NCBI GenBank assembly: GCA_900770025.1 | Contig: CAAGIW010000085.1 | Location: 1 to 36,471, forward strand | Reading direction: 5' to 3' | DNA from: an uncultured Prevotella sp. | Lineage (GTDB): Bacteria; Bacteroidota; Bacteroidia; Bacteroidales; Bacteroidaceae | DNA: 36,471 bases | Part shown: positions 15,625-23,681 of the stretch, piece after piece | Layout: every line of letters starts with the position of its first letter | Numbering within the stretch: the stretch's first letter is position 1 | The notes under the pieces: model-generated | What the model saw: only the letters and a program-made list of their open reading frames with translations | Database searches by the model: none | What the model was told of the DNA's origin: nothing | Translations under genes and position numbers: made by a program

Positions 15625-17811
15625 TTATTTCAGACTGAAGGCTGCCGTGCCGCGCACATCCGCCACGCTGGCACACACGTATGCCTTGAACTTGCCGGGC
15701 TCAGCCACCCATCGGTGCTCCTTCTCCGAGAAGAATTTCAGGTCATCGGCATGGATGGTGAACCTCACCGTCTTGGTTTCACCCGGCTGAAGCGACACCT
15801 TGGCAAAGTTTTTCAGTTCCTTGGTGGGCCTGTCCACACTGCATTCCTCATCGCCAATGTAGAGTTGCACGGTCTCCTTTCCCTCGCGCTTGCCCGTATT
15901 GGTGATGTCGATGCTCAGTTCTATGCTGCCTTCTGCGTCCATCTCGGCGGCATTGAGCACGGGCTTGCCATATTTGAAAGTGGTGTAACTGAGGCCAAAG
16001 CCGAAGGGATATTGCACAGCCACCTTCTTGGTATCAAACCAACGGTAGCCCACATAGATGCCCTCTTTGTAATACACCTGCTTGTCCACCCCGGGATAAC
16101 CCTCCTTGCCATACTGGAAGCAGGGGAAGTCTTGCTGCTCCTTGGCAAAGGTGACGGGCAACTTGCCGCTGGGATTGACTGCCCCCGAGAGCACATCGCC
16201 CAGCGTGGCACCCGACATGGAGCCCAGATACCAGCAGTGCAGGAAGGCTGCAACCTTGTCGGCCCAAGGCGTGGCAAAGGGATTTCCGCCATAGGTCACC
16301 ACCACTATGTTTTTCTGAACCTTGGCCAAACGGGCGATAAGGTCGCTCTGTCCATACGAGAGTTCATAATTTTCGCGGTCTCCATCCTCACAGTCCTGCT
16401 GACGGTTCTTGTTCAATCCGCCGATGAAGATGACCAGATCGGCCTGCTTTGCCTTCTCCACGGCATCGTTGTGCAAAGAGTCTTGCTTGGCAGCACTCAA
16501 CTTATCCACCCTGCCATAATATGCCTTGCCAGAGTAATAGCCCTGGGCATAGGTTATCTTGTGGCCATAAAGAGCCTGCAATCCGCTGAGAGGCGAGATG
16601 TCGAACTTGGTCTTCAGTTCCGAAGAGCCGCCGGCATCGCTCATATTGCGCACGGCATTCTCGCCCACCACCAAGATGTGTTGGTACTTCGATGCGTCTA
16701 TCGGCAGGATGTTCTTCTGGTTTCTCAGCAGCACAATGCCCTCTTGTCCCACCTCACGGCACACCTCATAGTGAGCGTCTGAGCACATCATGCCCTGTGT
16801 GCGCCGCGGTCCCATCACGGTGCGGAAGATGGTTCGCAGCACACGAGAGGCCTTTTCGTCCACCACCTCCATCGGAATCTTGCCTTCCCTCACGGCCTTT
16901 TCGTAGGCATTGGCCAAGTGATAATAGTCATAACCCTTGCTGCGGTCCTCTGTCTTGCCGTTGGTATCGGTGCCCATCTCTATGTCCAACCCGCCGGTAG
17001 CGGCCTCCCATGTGTGGTGTGTACCGCCCCAGTCGCTGATCACAGCACCGTCAAAGCCCCACTGTTTCTTCAGAATCTTGTTGAGCAGAGAGTCGTTTTC
17101 GCAGCACCAAACGTTGTTCCATTTGTTGTATGCGCCCATGATTGTCCACAGTCCTCCCTGCTGCACCGCCTTCTTGAAGGCAGGCAGATAGATTTCGTTG
17201 ACCGCCCTTTCGCTCACGTTTACATTGGTATTCCAGCGTCCCACCTCCTGATTGTTCAGAAAAAAATGCTTCAGACAGCAAGCCACACCGTTGGCCTGAG
17301 CCCTTTGGATGTAGGGCACTATCATCTCGCCGGCCAAATAGGGGTCTTCACCTGTGTATTCAAAGCTGCGCCCACTCAGCGGCATACGGGCGATGTTGCA
17401 GCCTGGTCCCAGCATGATGTTCTTGTCACGATAGGCAAACTCCTCGCTCACGGCATGGCCATAGCGTCCCGACAGTTCCCTGTTCCATGTGGCTGCCAAA
17501 CAGGTGAGCGAGGGAAAGGCCACACAAGAGTCGTTGGTCCATTTGGCATAGTTCCACGAGTTCCAGTCCACTTCGGCGCGTATGCCATGCGGACCGTCGG
17601 CCATGTTGAGTTGCTTGATGCCCAAGCGGGGCACCCCGGGCGAAGAAAACTTGCTCTGTGCATGAACAATCTGCACCTTTTCGTGGAGCGTCATACGGCT
17701 CAGGGCATCCTTCACCCTACTCTCCAACGGTGCTTGCGGGTCGAGATAGGTCTGCCCGCCGGCTGCCACAGTCAACGCTGTGAGCACTGCAATGGTTAAT
17801 AATCTTTTCAT
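15625..17811 (-). CDS. GH3 beta-glucosidase/beta-xylosidase
   Basis: A 728-residue secreted exo-glycosidase. ATG 17811 starts a signal peptide (MKRLLTIAVLTALTVAAGG); an in-frame ATG ten codons earlier is possible. The GH3 N-terminal barrel carries KHFFLNNQE and the nucleophile Asp in VISDWGG (about D260). The second alpha/beta domain starts near GIVLLRNQKNILPI and includes VVVTYGGNPF. The C-terminus is a fibronectin type III-like domain (TGKREGKETVQLYI). There is no PA14 insert. It is encoded 240 bases downstream of the GH31 gene on the same strand, which suggests joint action on xyloglucan- or xylan-type oligosaccharides; specificity is inferred, not shown. Confidence 0.93.
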   Translation of the reverse strand: MKRLLTIAVLTALTVAAGGQTYLDPQAPLESRVKDALSRMTLHEKVQIVHAQSKFSSPGVPRLGIKQLNMADGPHGIRAEVDWNSWNYAKWTNDSCVAFPSLTCLAATWNRELSGRYGHAVSEEFAYRDKNIMLGPGCNIARMPLSGRSFEYTGEDPYLAGEMIVPYIQRAQANGVACCLKHFFLNNQEVGRWNTNVNVSERAVNEIYLPAFKKAVQQGGLWTIMGAYNKWNNVWCCENDSLLNKILKKQWGFDGAVISDWGGTHHTWEAATGGLDIEMGTDTNGKTEDRSKGYDYYHLANAYEKAVREGKIPMEVVDEKASRVLRTIFRTVMGPRRTQGMMCSDAHYEVCREVGQEGIVLLRNQKNILPIDASKYQHILVVGENAVRNMSDAGGSSELKTKFDISPLSGLQALYGHKITYAQGYYSGKAYYGRVDKLSAAKQDSLHNDAVEKAKQADLVIFIGGLNKNRQQDCEDGDRENYELSYGQSDLIARLAKVQKNIVVVTYGGNPFATPWADKVAAFLHCWYLGSMSGATLGDVLSGAVNPSGKLPVTFAKEQQDFPCFQYGKEGYPGVDKQVYYKEGIYVGYRWFDTKKVAVQYPFGFGLSYTTFKYGKPVLNAAEMDAEGSIELSIDITNTGKREGKETVQLYIGDEECSVDRPTKELKNFAKVSLQPGETKTVRFTIHADDLKFFSEKEHRWVAEPGKFKAYVCASVADVRGTAAFSLK

Positions 17812-17871
17812 GTCATGTATGTTTTGTGTTCTTGTTTTCATTGTTCAAGTGGTTTCCATCCGCTCCCCTAT

Positions 17872-17888
17872 ACATTATTATATATATA
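17872..17888 (+). repeat. AT-rich motif ACATTATTATATATATA, copy 3
   Basis: Shares 16 identical bases with the copies at 3441 and 13868. Here it lies upstream of the GH3 gene, in reverse relative to that gene. Confidence 0.5.
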
Positions 17889-17913
17889 AGTCTCGCATGT
17901 TCCCGACAGCACG

Positions 17914-18008
17914 AAGTGAAAGGAGTGGAGATATTGGGGCGGCGAAAGAATCTCTTTGGAGCAGTGAGAGAAACATTTTGGGAAAGAAAAAGCATCTCTT
18001 TGGAAAGT
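17914..18008 (+). repeat. Array F: degenerate units related to array G, period about 22
   Basis: It contains AAGTGAAAGG, then GAAAGAATCTCTTTGGA, AGAGAAACATTTTGGGA and AAAGCATCTCTTTGGA, with the last three in register at 22 bases. The unit AGTGAGAGAAACATTTTGGGA aligns with the array G unit AGTGAAAGAAATTCTTGGGA. It occupies the gap between GH31 and GH3. Confidence 0.65.
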
Positions 18009-18051
18009 GACAGCCCCTCTATAACGTCCATAACATCCCCAAACACCTCCT

Positions 18052-21000
18052 TCATTTCCTTAGTTTCACGCTCACCTGCTTGCCGTTGTATTTCACAGTC
18101 TTCCGCTTCATGCCCGTTGCGCCCCCCAGTATCAGTGCGCTTTCGTCGGGTTTCGGTCTCTGCGTCACGCCGTCTCCTATCCACACCACATGGAAGATGC
18201 GCTGCTGCAGCATACCGTCATAACTGCCCTGGCGGTCGCCTATGGTGAGCACCTCCCTGCGATGGTCATAGGTGATGGCGATGGTGGAGTATGCACCCTT
18301 CTCGTAATTGTAGTTGGTGCCCTCGTCCTCGTAGAGTTCAAACCGGCCATCGGCACCGCCAAACACATACAGGGTCATCTCCTCGGGCTGCTTTTCGTCG
18401 CTCCATTCCATCTCGGGCCCCACAGGAAGGATGGCTCCTTCGGGCACAAACACCGGGATGCGACTATACGGAGCCTCAGCCTCTATTTCCTGACCTCCCT
18501 GCAAGTGCCGGCCCGAAAACAGGTCGTACCATCCGCATTGCCGGGGCAGATACACCAACCTGCGGTAACAGCGGTAGGCGCCCACAGGACAAGCCATCAG
18601 CGAGGGGCCGAACATCCACTGGTCACTGATGCTTGTCACACGGGCATCTCCTGCAAAGTCCATGGCAAGCCCCCGGAGCATGGTATAATCATGGTGATGC
18701 ACCCAGCCCGCCATAGAGTAGAGATAGGGCATCAGACGGTAGCGCAGGCGGTCGTATGCCACGATGGTTTGATAGGCCGGATGCTGCTCTGGGGCGATGT
18801 TCCACACCTCGCGCCGTGGCCATTGTCCGTGGGCACGATACAAGGGGATGAAGCAACCAAACTGGTTCCATCGGGTCTGCAGTTCGCGCCACTCCTTCAG
18901 GTCTTCGTTCTCCCTGCCCGTCTTGTCGAACAACTGCTGCGCCTTCACATAGCGGTTTTCCACGCAGAAGCCCCCTTGGTCCATTCCCCAGAAAGGCACG
19001 CCCGACATAGAGAAGTTAATTCCGGCGGTCATCTGTGCACGCATGTCTTCCCAGCGGGTTCCTATGTCGCCGCTCCATGTGGCTGTGCTGTAGCGTTGCA
19101 GTCCGGCAAAGCCGCTACGGGTGAGCAGAAACACTCGTTTGTCGGGGTTCACGCTGCGCTGCCCGTGATAGATGGCATCAGCATTCACTATGCTGTAGGC
19201 ATTAAAGTATTCGTCACTGGTGCCCAGTGCGGTGGGACCACACAACTGCTTGCGGTAGTCCATCGGGGTGCAGTCGCGCACATTGGGTTCCGACGCATCC
19301 ATCCACCACGCATCCACGCCCTGACGGAACTTAGAATACATGCTGCTGTCCATCTGCTGCCAGAACAGTTTGCGTGCTCCGGCGGAATAAGCATCATAGA
19401 ACGAGCCCACATAACCCGGGCCCACCCAGTCGCGTATGCTGTCGTTCACCGCCTGCTTGTACATCCATCCCTTGGCATCCAGTGCCTTGTAGTGGTCGGT
19501 ATTGCAATAAAATTTGGGCCAAACCGATATCATAAACCTGCCATGCTGCTCGTGCACCCTGTCGAGCATGGCCTGCGGATTGGGGAAGCGCGACGGTTCA
19601 AACTCATGACTGCCCCACTGGTCATCGGCCCAATAGTTCCAGTCTTGCACAATATTGTCGATAGGGATGTGTCGGCGCCTGAATTCTGCCAGCGTTTCCT
19701 CCACCTCCCGCTGTGTTTTGTAGCGTTCCCTGCTCTGCCAGAATCCCAGAGCCCACTTGGGCATCACCTGCGCCTTGCCCGTGAGCGTGCGGTAGCCGCC
19801 TATCACCTCGTCCATATTTTCACCGCAGATGAAGTAATAGTCCATGTATTTTGCCATCTCGTTCCAGATGCTCACGCGGTTCTGCTGCTCCCTGCTCTGG
19901 GGCTCTGCCACCCTCAAACCACAATACGACACGTCGCCATCGGGCCTCCACTCTATGCGCAGTGCCGTCTTTCGCCCCTTCTTCAGCGGCAGCGTAAACT
20001 TGTAGGCATTGGGGTTCCATGCGGTGCGCCAGCGTTCTGCCACCACCTCCTTGCCGTCGGCAAGCACTCTTACATAGCCCGCATAGTAGAGGATGAAGCG
20101 GTAGTCGGCCGTGGTTTTCGGTTCTATGCTTCCCTCATACACCACGTGCCCGCCGTTGAGCCTTATCTCTTGCGGCAGCAAACCTGTCACCTGCGAGTGC
20201 TCAAAGTAGATAGAATCTTCCCGTCTCACCACCTGTCGGCCGTTTTTGTCGGTATAGGTGCCCGTCAGTGCGCCCGGGTTGCCTTGCTTGTCGCAGAGGT
20301 CGAACACCTGATGCAGTTGCCGATAGTCTGAGGGATTGCCCCATCTGCCGTATGAATAGCTGTCCCAAAGCAGTCCGTAGCCCCGTGTGCTCATCACAAA
20401 GGGGATAGACACCTTGGTGTTATACTGGAACAGTTCCTCGTTCTTTCCCTTGTAGTTCATCTCTTCCGACTGGTGCTGCCCCAGTCCGTAGAAGGCTTCG
20501 TCGTCGCAGCTCTCAAACTGCACGCGCCATGTATAGCCCGTTCTGTCTTTCTCGGCGATGCGGCTCAGGTCGCCCTGCTTCCCCCAGTTCAGTTCCCCGG
20601 GTGCCGAAGGGGTGTAGTTGGGCGGCAGCATGGTCTGTGCCGACACGTATTTTTCAAATGTCTTGCCCCCCTTGGCTATCTCTTGCAGATACACTTTTCC
20701 GGTGGCCACATCGGTAAAGGTCAGGCTTCCGCTCTGCTTATCCACCGCCACTTGCAGGCGCTTGGTGGCGAGCGTGGCCCGAGTGGCGTCTTCGCTCATC
20801 TGCCAAGGGGCGGTGCATCCAAAGGCTTCGGGCACGATGATCAGACTGTGCTTTTCGGCAAAGGCGGCATCGGGGGTGGCCTCTACCCTCACCACCCTGT
20901 CGCTCACCACAGAGAGCCTTATCATCCTGGCCTCTCCCGGGGCGGCATTGTCTATGCTCACCACCATGCCACGGGCGGTCTTTTCCACGCCTGCCCACAG

Positions 21001-21054
21001 CATTTGCCCACAGGCGGTCATCATCATTGCAGCAATCAAAATGTGTTTATACAT
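18052..21054 (-). CDS. GH31 alpha-xylosidase-like glycosidase with PA14 insert
   Basis: A 1000-residue secreted glycosidase with signal peptide (MYKHILIAAMMMTACGQMLWAG). The N-terminal beta-sandwich (about 25-250) has FYGLGQHQSEEMNYKG. A PA14-like module is inserted at about 255-385. The GH31 barrel carries nucleophile D586 (WWMDASEPN) and acid/base D663 (WSGDIGTRWEDM). The C-terminal beta domains resemble DUF5110. The domain order and WWMDASEP resemble Bacteroides xyloglucan alpha-xylosidases. The neighbouring GH3 could take over after alpha-xylose removal. No SusC/SusD pair is present in the window, so this is not a complete polysaccharide utilisation locus here. Confidence 0.93.
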   Translation of the reverse strand: MYKHILIAAMMMTACGQMLWAGVEKTARGMVVSIDNAAPGEARMIRLSVVSDRVVRVEATPDAAFAEKHSLIIVPEAFGCTAPWQMSEDATRATLATKRLQVAVDKQSGSLTFTDVATGKVYLQEIAKGGKTFEKYVSAQTMLPPNYTPSAPGELNWGKQGDLSRIAEKDRTGYTWRVQFESCDDEAFYGLGQHQSEEMNYKGKNEELFQYNTKVSIPFVMSTRGYGLLWDSYSYGRWGNPSDYRQLHQVFDLCDKQGNPGALTGTYTDKNGRQVVRREDSIYFEHSQVTGLLPQEIRLNGGHVVYEGSIEPKTTADYRFILYYAGYVRVLADGKEVVAERWRTAWNPNAYKFTLPLKKGRKTALRIEWRPDGDVSYCGLRVAEPQSREQQNRVSIWNEMAKYMDYYFICGENMDEVIGGYRTLTGKAQVMPKWALGFWQSRERYKTQREVEETLAEFRRRHIPIDNIVQDWNYWADDQWGSHEFEPSRFPNPQAMLDRVHEQHGRFMISVWPKFYCNTDHYKALDAKGWMYKQAVNDSIRDWVGPGYVGSFYDAYSAGARKLFWQQMDSSMYSKFRQGVDAWWMDASEPNVRDCTPMDYRKQLCGPTALGTSDEYFNAYSIVNADAIYHGQRSVNPDKRVFLLTRSGFAGLQRYSTATWSGDIGTRWEDMRAQMTAGINFSMSGVPFWGMDQGGFCVENRYVKAQQLFDKTGRENEDLKEWRELQTRWNQFGCFIPLYRAHGQWPRREVWNIAPEQHPAYQTIVAYDRLRYRLMPYLYSMAGWVHHHDYTMLRGLAMDFAGDARVTSISDQWMFGPSLMACPVGAYRCYRRLVYLPRQCGWYDLFSGRHLQGGQEIEAEAPYSRIPVFVPEGAILPVGPEMEWSDEKQPEEMTLYVFGGADGRFELYEDEGTNYNYEKGAYSTIAITYDHRREVLTIGDRQGSYDGMLQQRIFHVVWIGDGVTQRPKPDESALILGGATGMKRKTVKYNGKQVSVKLRK

Positions 21055-21107
21055 AAGTATCTTGAAAGGTTAGTATAGTTCTGAGCCAATATGGCTATAT
21101 CCAAATG

Positions 21108-21115
21108 CAAAGATA
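21108..21115 (-). promoter_or_regulatory. Probable GH31 promoter -7 element
   Basis: TATCTTTG on the minus strand, 53 bases before the start. A TTTG lies 16 bases upstream of it (21135-21132), shorter than the usual 19-21. Confidence 0.5.
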
Positions 21116-21271
21116 GTATAAAAAAACGGTTCAAAGAAGAAAGTGGACAGCACTTTTCATCCACGCACGATAAGCCTATGATTTGCGGAAAACACATCGC
21201 AGAGAAGCACCGCACTGCACGCTTTGCTAATCCGTTGTGCGGGCGTTGGATTCCAGTGGTTTCAGCCTCGA

Positions 21272-21359
21272 TTTGCAAAACGGTGCGTTTTGCATCGCAA
21301 AATGGTGCGTTTTGCAATGTAAAATGGTGCGTTTTGCAATGCAAAATGGTGCGTTTTAG
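21272..21359 (-). repeat. Array C: four 22-bp tandem units, inverted partner of array B
   Basis: On the plus strand units begin at 21272, 21294, 21316 and 21338 and contain CAAAATGGTGCGTTTTG; read on the minus strand they are CAAAACGCACCATTTTG, the same as array B. Spacing is exactly 22. It lies between the M13 peptidase terminator and the GH31 promoter. Confidence 0.95.
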
Positions 21360-21430
21360 AATTCGGCCAGATTTCCGTGCCAAAACCGTTCATGCAGAAT
21401 GGGCATGAAAGGCAGCGCGAAGCAGGAATG

Positions 21431-21486
21431 AAAAAGCCCGAAACTGCACTGCATATCAACAGGTTATGCCGTGCGGTTTCGGACTT
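21431..21486 (-). terminator. Terminator of the M13 peptidase gene
   Basis: On the minus strand the arms AGTCCGAAACCGCACGGC and GCAGTGCAGTTTCGGGCT pair with a few mismatches, followed by TTTTT. It starts 45 bases after the peptidase stop codon. Confidence 0.75.
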
Positions 21487-21530
21487 CAGTTTGTTCTTTT
21501 CTCAGTGATGATGAAAGAACAACTTGCTCT

Positions 21531-23438
21531 TTACCAGATGTGGGCCCTCGTCTCGGGAGTGAGATACAGGGTGTGGCCAAACTTCACATCAAACAGTTCG
21601 TACCATCGGTCGATGTTCATCACCACGCCGTTCACACGCTCCTTGGGCAGTGAGTGCACATCCATCTTCAGCATCTCCTGCGCATGGGCAGCCGTGTATT
21701 TGGCACGCCACTGCTCGGCATACGCCTGAAACAGCCTGCGTTCCTGCTTCAGCAGTTCGTCGCCGTGGTAGCCCTCGCGCATCAGTTTCTCCACATAGGC
21801 CTGATGAACTAACGACAGTCCGCCCAGGTCGGCCGTGTTCTCGCCAAGGGTCTTGGTGCCGTTGCCATACACGTTGGGCAGTTCGTCGGGCATAATCTCA
21901 AGCAGGTCGAAGCAGTTGATGAGCTTCTGCTCCCTGGCAGTGAACTCCATCTTGTCGGCCACCGTCCACCAGTTGCGGTTATTGCCGAAGGCATCATACT
22001 TCGAGCCGGCTACATCCAGTCCGTGAGTAATCTCGTGGGCCATGGTAGATGCCTGCGTGGAGTAGTTGAAGGCATCGGAATACTTGTCGCTGTAATAGGG
22101 TTCCATCAGGTAGATGGGCAGGATGTTGATGCTGTTGTCTATGGGGTTGTAATAGGCATTGTCCAAGAAGAAATCCATATCACTGGCCGTCAGGATGCCG
22201 GCATTGAACGACATGTCTTCAGACCTTTTGCCTATGCAGGCCTTCACGGCACGGAAGTTGGCGGCCCTTATCTGCATCATGTCTTCCACCAACGATGTGC
22301 CCGTGAGCTGGGGCAATGCTTCGTCCATCCACTTGTCGGGATAGCCCATGTTCACGATGATGTTGTCCAACTTCTCTATGGCCTTTGCCTTGGTGGGGGC
22401 GCTCATCCAGTCGAGTGCCTCCACACGCCTTCTGAACACGTCTATCAGTTCCTTGCATATCTGCTTCATCTCTGCCTTGCGGGCATCTGCCCCCAAACTG
22501 GTGGCAAAAGCGTGTGCCCGGATATACCTCATGTGTTCCTGCTTGAAATTTCCCAAGGCCTGTTCAAAGGTTTCACCCAACTCATACTCGGCCTTGCCCT
22601 CCTCAAACAGTTCGTGCGAAGCAAAGCAAAGGTCGGCCATGATGCAGTTTTGCAGGCGCTCCTTGATTGCCTCGGGCGACAAGCTTTTCACTTCGTTGTA
22701 ATAGGCATCCATAGCCTTGTCCACCAGCACATCGGCCTCTGCCACTCCCAACTGGCCGAAGATGCAGTCGAGCATGTCGTTGCCCAAGGAGCGGGTGCGC
22801 ACTTCCGACAGGGGCACAAAGTCGTCAAGTCGCTCGGGATGCGCACTGAAGTATTTCACCGAATTGCGGTCTGTCTTCTCTTCCTCCTCGTCATCATCCT
22901 CGTCGTTCGGGTCGTCCAAGAATGCCTTCAGCACCCTTGCCTTGGGCATGAGCGAGAGTTTGAAGATGGGAGAGTAGCCCAGTTTCATGGCCTCTGCAAT
23001 GGCTTTCCAGGCATCCTCTTCGGTTTCTATGTCGGCAATCACGGCCAAGGCCTTTTCCACGGCGGCCTGTGCAGCCTCTGTGGTGTTGTCGATGTTCTCG
23101 GCATCGTCGTTCACTCTCTGGATGATGGGCGAGCTCATCCGCGCCACATATTGCTCGATATATCCGTCACTTTCCTCTCCACAGAATCTATATACATCGC
23201 TCCCTGCCAGGTCGTAGTTGTTCCACCAGGTGCCAAGGCAATACATATAGAAGTTGTCGCCCGGCGCCACCGAGGTGTCCATGTGGGCATCATAGGGCCA
23301 AGGCTTGTCATCCACCGTGGAAGGCGGGATGGGATCAACGGGCGGCTCTGGCGTGGCTTCATCGTCAGAACAGGATACGAGACAAAGGGAACACAGGGCA
23401 AGCAAGGCCCATGCAACGAGATGTTTGTTATGCTTCAT
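21531..23438 (-). CDS. pepO: M13-family zinc metalloendopeptidase lipoprotein
   Basis: A 635-residue surface or periplasmic neprilysin-like peptidase. The signal peptide ends LCLVSC (C23), so it is lipid-anchored. Zinc ligands are in HEITH (468-472), and the second motif ENTAD (533-537) supplies the Glu ligand. NAYYNP (427-432) is the substrate-binding motif of the family. A low-complexity acidic insert (about residues 175-190, DDPNDEDDDEEEE) interrupts the N-terminal half and may bind Ca2+ or be a flexible loop. The C-terminus ends THIW-like (RAHIW), without the CxxW found in animal neprilysins. Transcribed alone, with its own -7 element and terminator. Confidence 0.93.
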   Translation of the reverse strand: MKHNKHLVAWALLALCSLCLVSCSDDEATPEPPVDPIPPSTVDDKPWPYDAHMDTSVAPGDNFYMYCLGTWWNNYDLAGSDVYRFCGEESDGYIEQYVARMSSPIIQRVNDDAENIDNTTEAAQAAVEKALAVIADIETEEDAWKAIAEAMKLGYSPIFKLSLMPKARVLKAFLDDPNDEDDDEEEEKTDRNSVKYFSAHPERLDDFVPLSEVRTRSLGNDMLDCIFGQLGVAEADVLVDKAMDAYYNEVKSLSPEAIKERLQNCIMADLCFASHELFEEGKAEYELGETFEQALGNFKQEHMRYIRAHAFATSLGADARKAEMKQICKELIDVFRRRVEALDWMSAPTKAKAIEKLDNIIVNMGYPDKWMDEALPQLTGTSLVEDMMQIRAANFRAVKACIGKRSEDMSFNAGILTASDMDFFLDNAYYNPIDNSINILPIYLMEPYYSDKYSDAFNYSTQASTMAHEITHGLDVAGSKYDAFGNNRNWWTVADKMEFTAREQKLINCFDLLEIMPDELPNVYGNGTKTLGENTADLGGLSLVHQAYVEKLMREGYHGDELLKQERRLFQAYAEQWRAKYTAAHAQEMLKMDVHSLPKERVNGVVMNIDRWYELFDVKFGHTLYLTPETRAHIW

Positions 23439-23508
23439 AAGATTTCTATGTTAATTGAACACGTTAGTTTGATGGAAACCGCACCCACAGGCGCGGCATT
23501 TCTATCGG

Positions 23509-23516
23509 CAAAGATA
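23509..23516 (-). promoter_or_regulatory. Probable M13 peptidase promoter -7 element
   Basis: TATCTTTG on the minus strand, 70 bases before the start codon; no clear TTTG -33 box. Confidence 0.45.
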
Positions 23517-23613
23517 AGCATAATTTCTGATATTCACCGCATTTGCCTGCTTTGCCCTGCATTTTCCTTTCGTTTTTTTTCTTCTTTGACGAGTTTTTTC
23601 TTCTTTGACAAAA

Positions 23614-23664
23614 TTCGGCCCAAACACGCCATTGGCGTGATGCTAACGGCGGGTTTGGGCCGAA
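23614..23664 (-). terminator. Terminator of the Ntn-hydrolase gene
   Basis: A perfect 12-base inverted repeat TTCGGCCCAAAC (23614-23625) / GTTTGGGCCGAA (23653-23664). A smaller inner hairpin (CACGCC...GGCGTG) is present, and the minus strand continues TTTTG and T-rich sequence. Confidence 0.8.
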
Positions 23665-23681
23665 GAGAACAGCTGAGTGGC

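Noticed and set aside
18190..20331. 713-codon plus-strand frame opposite the GH31 gene
   Set aside because: Antisense shadow; catalytic residues and domains of GH31 are all on the minus strand.
23575..23609. Two copies of TTTTTTCTTCTTTGAC, 19 bp apart, as a regulatory repeat
   Set aside because: Low-complexity T/C-rich sequence next to a terminator; too simple to separate from slippage.
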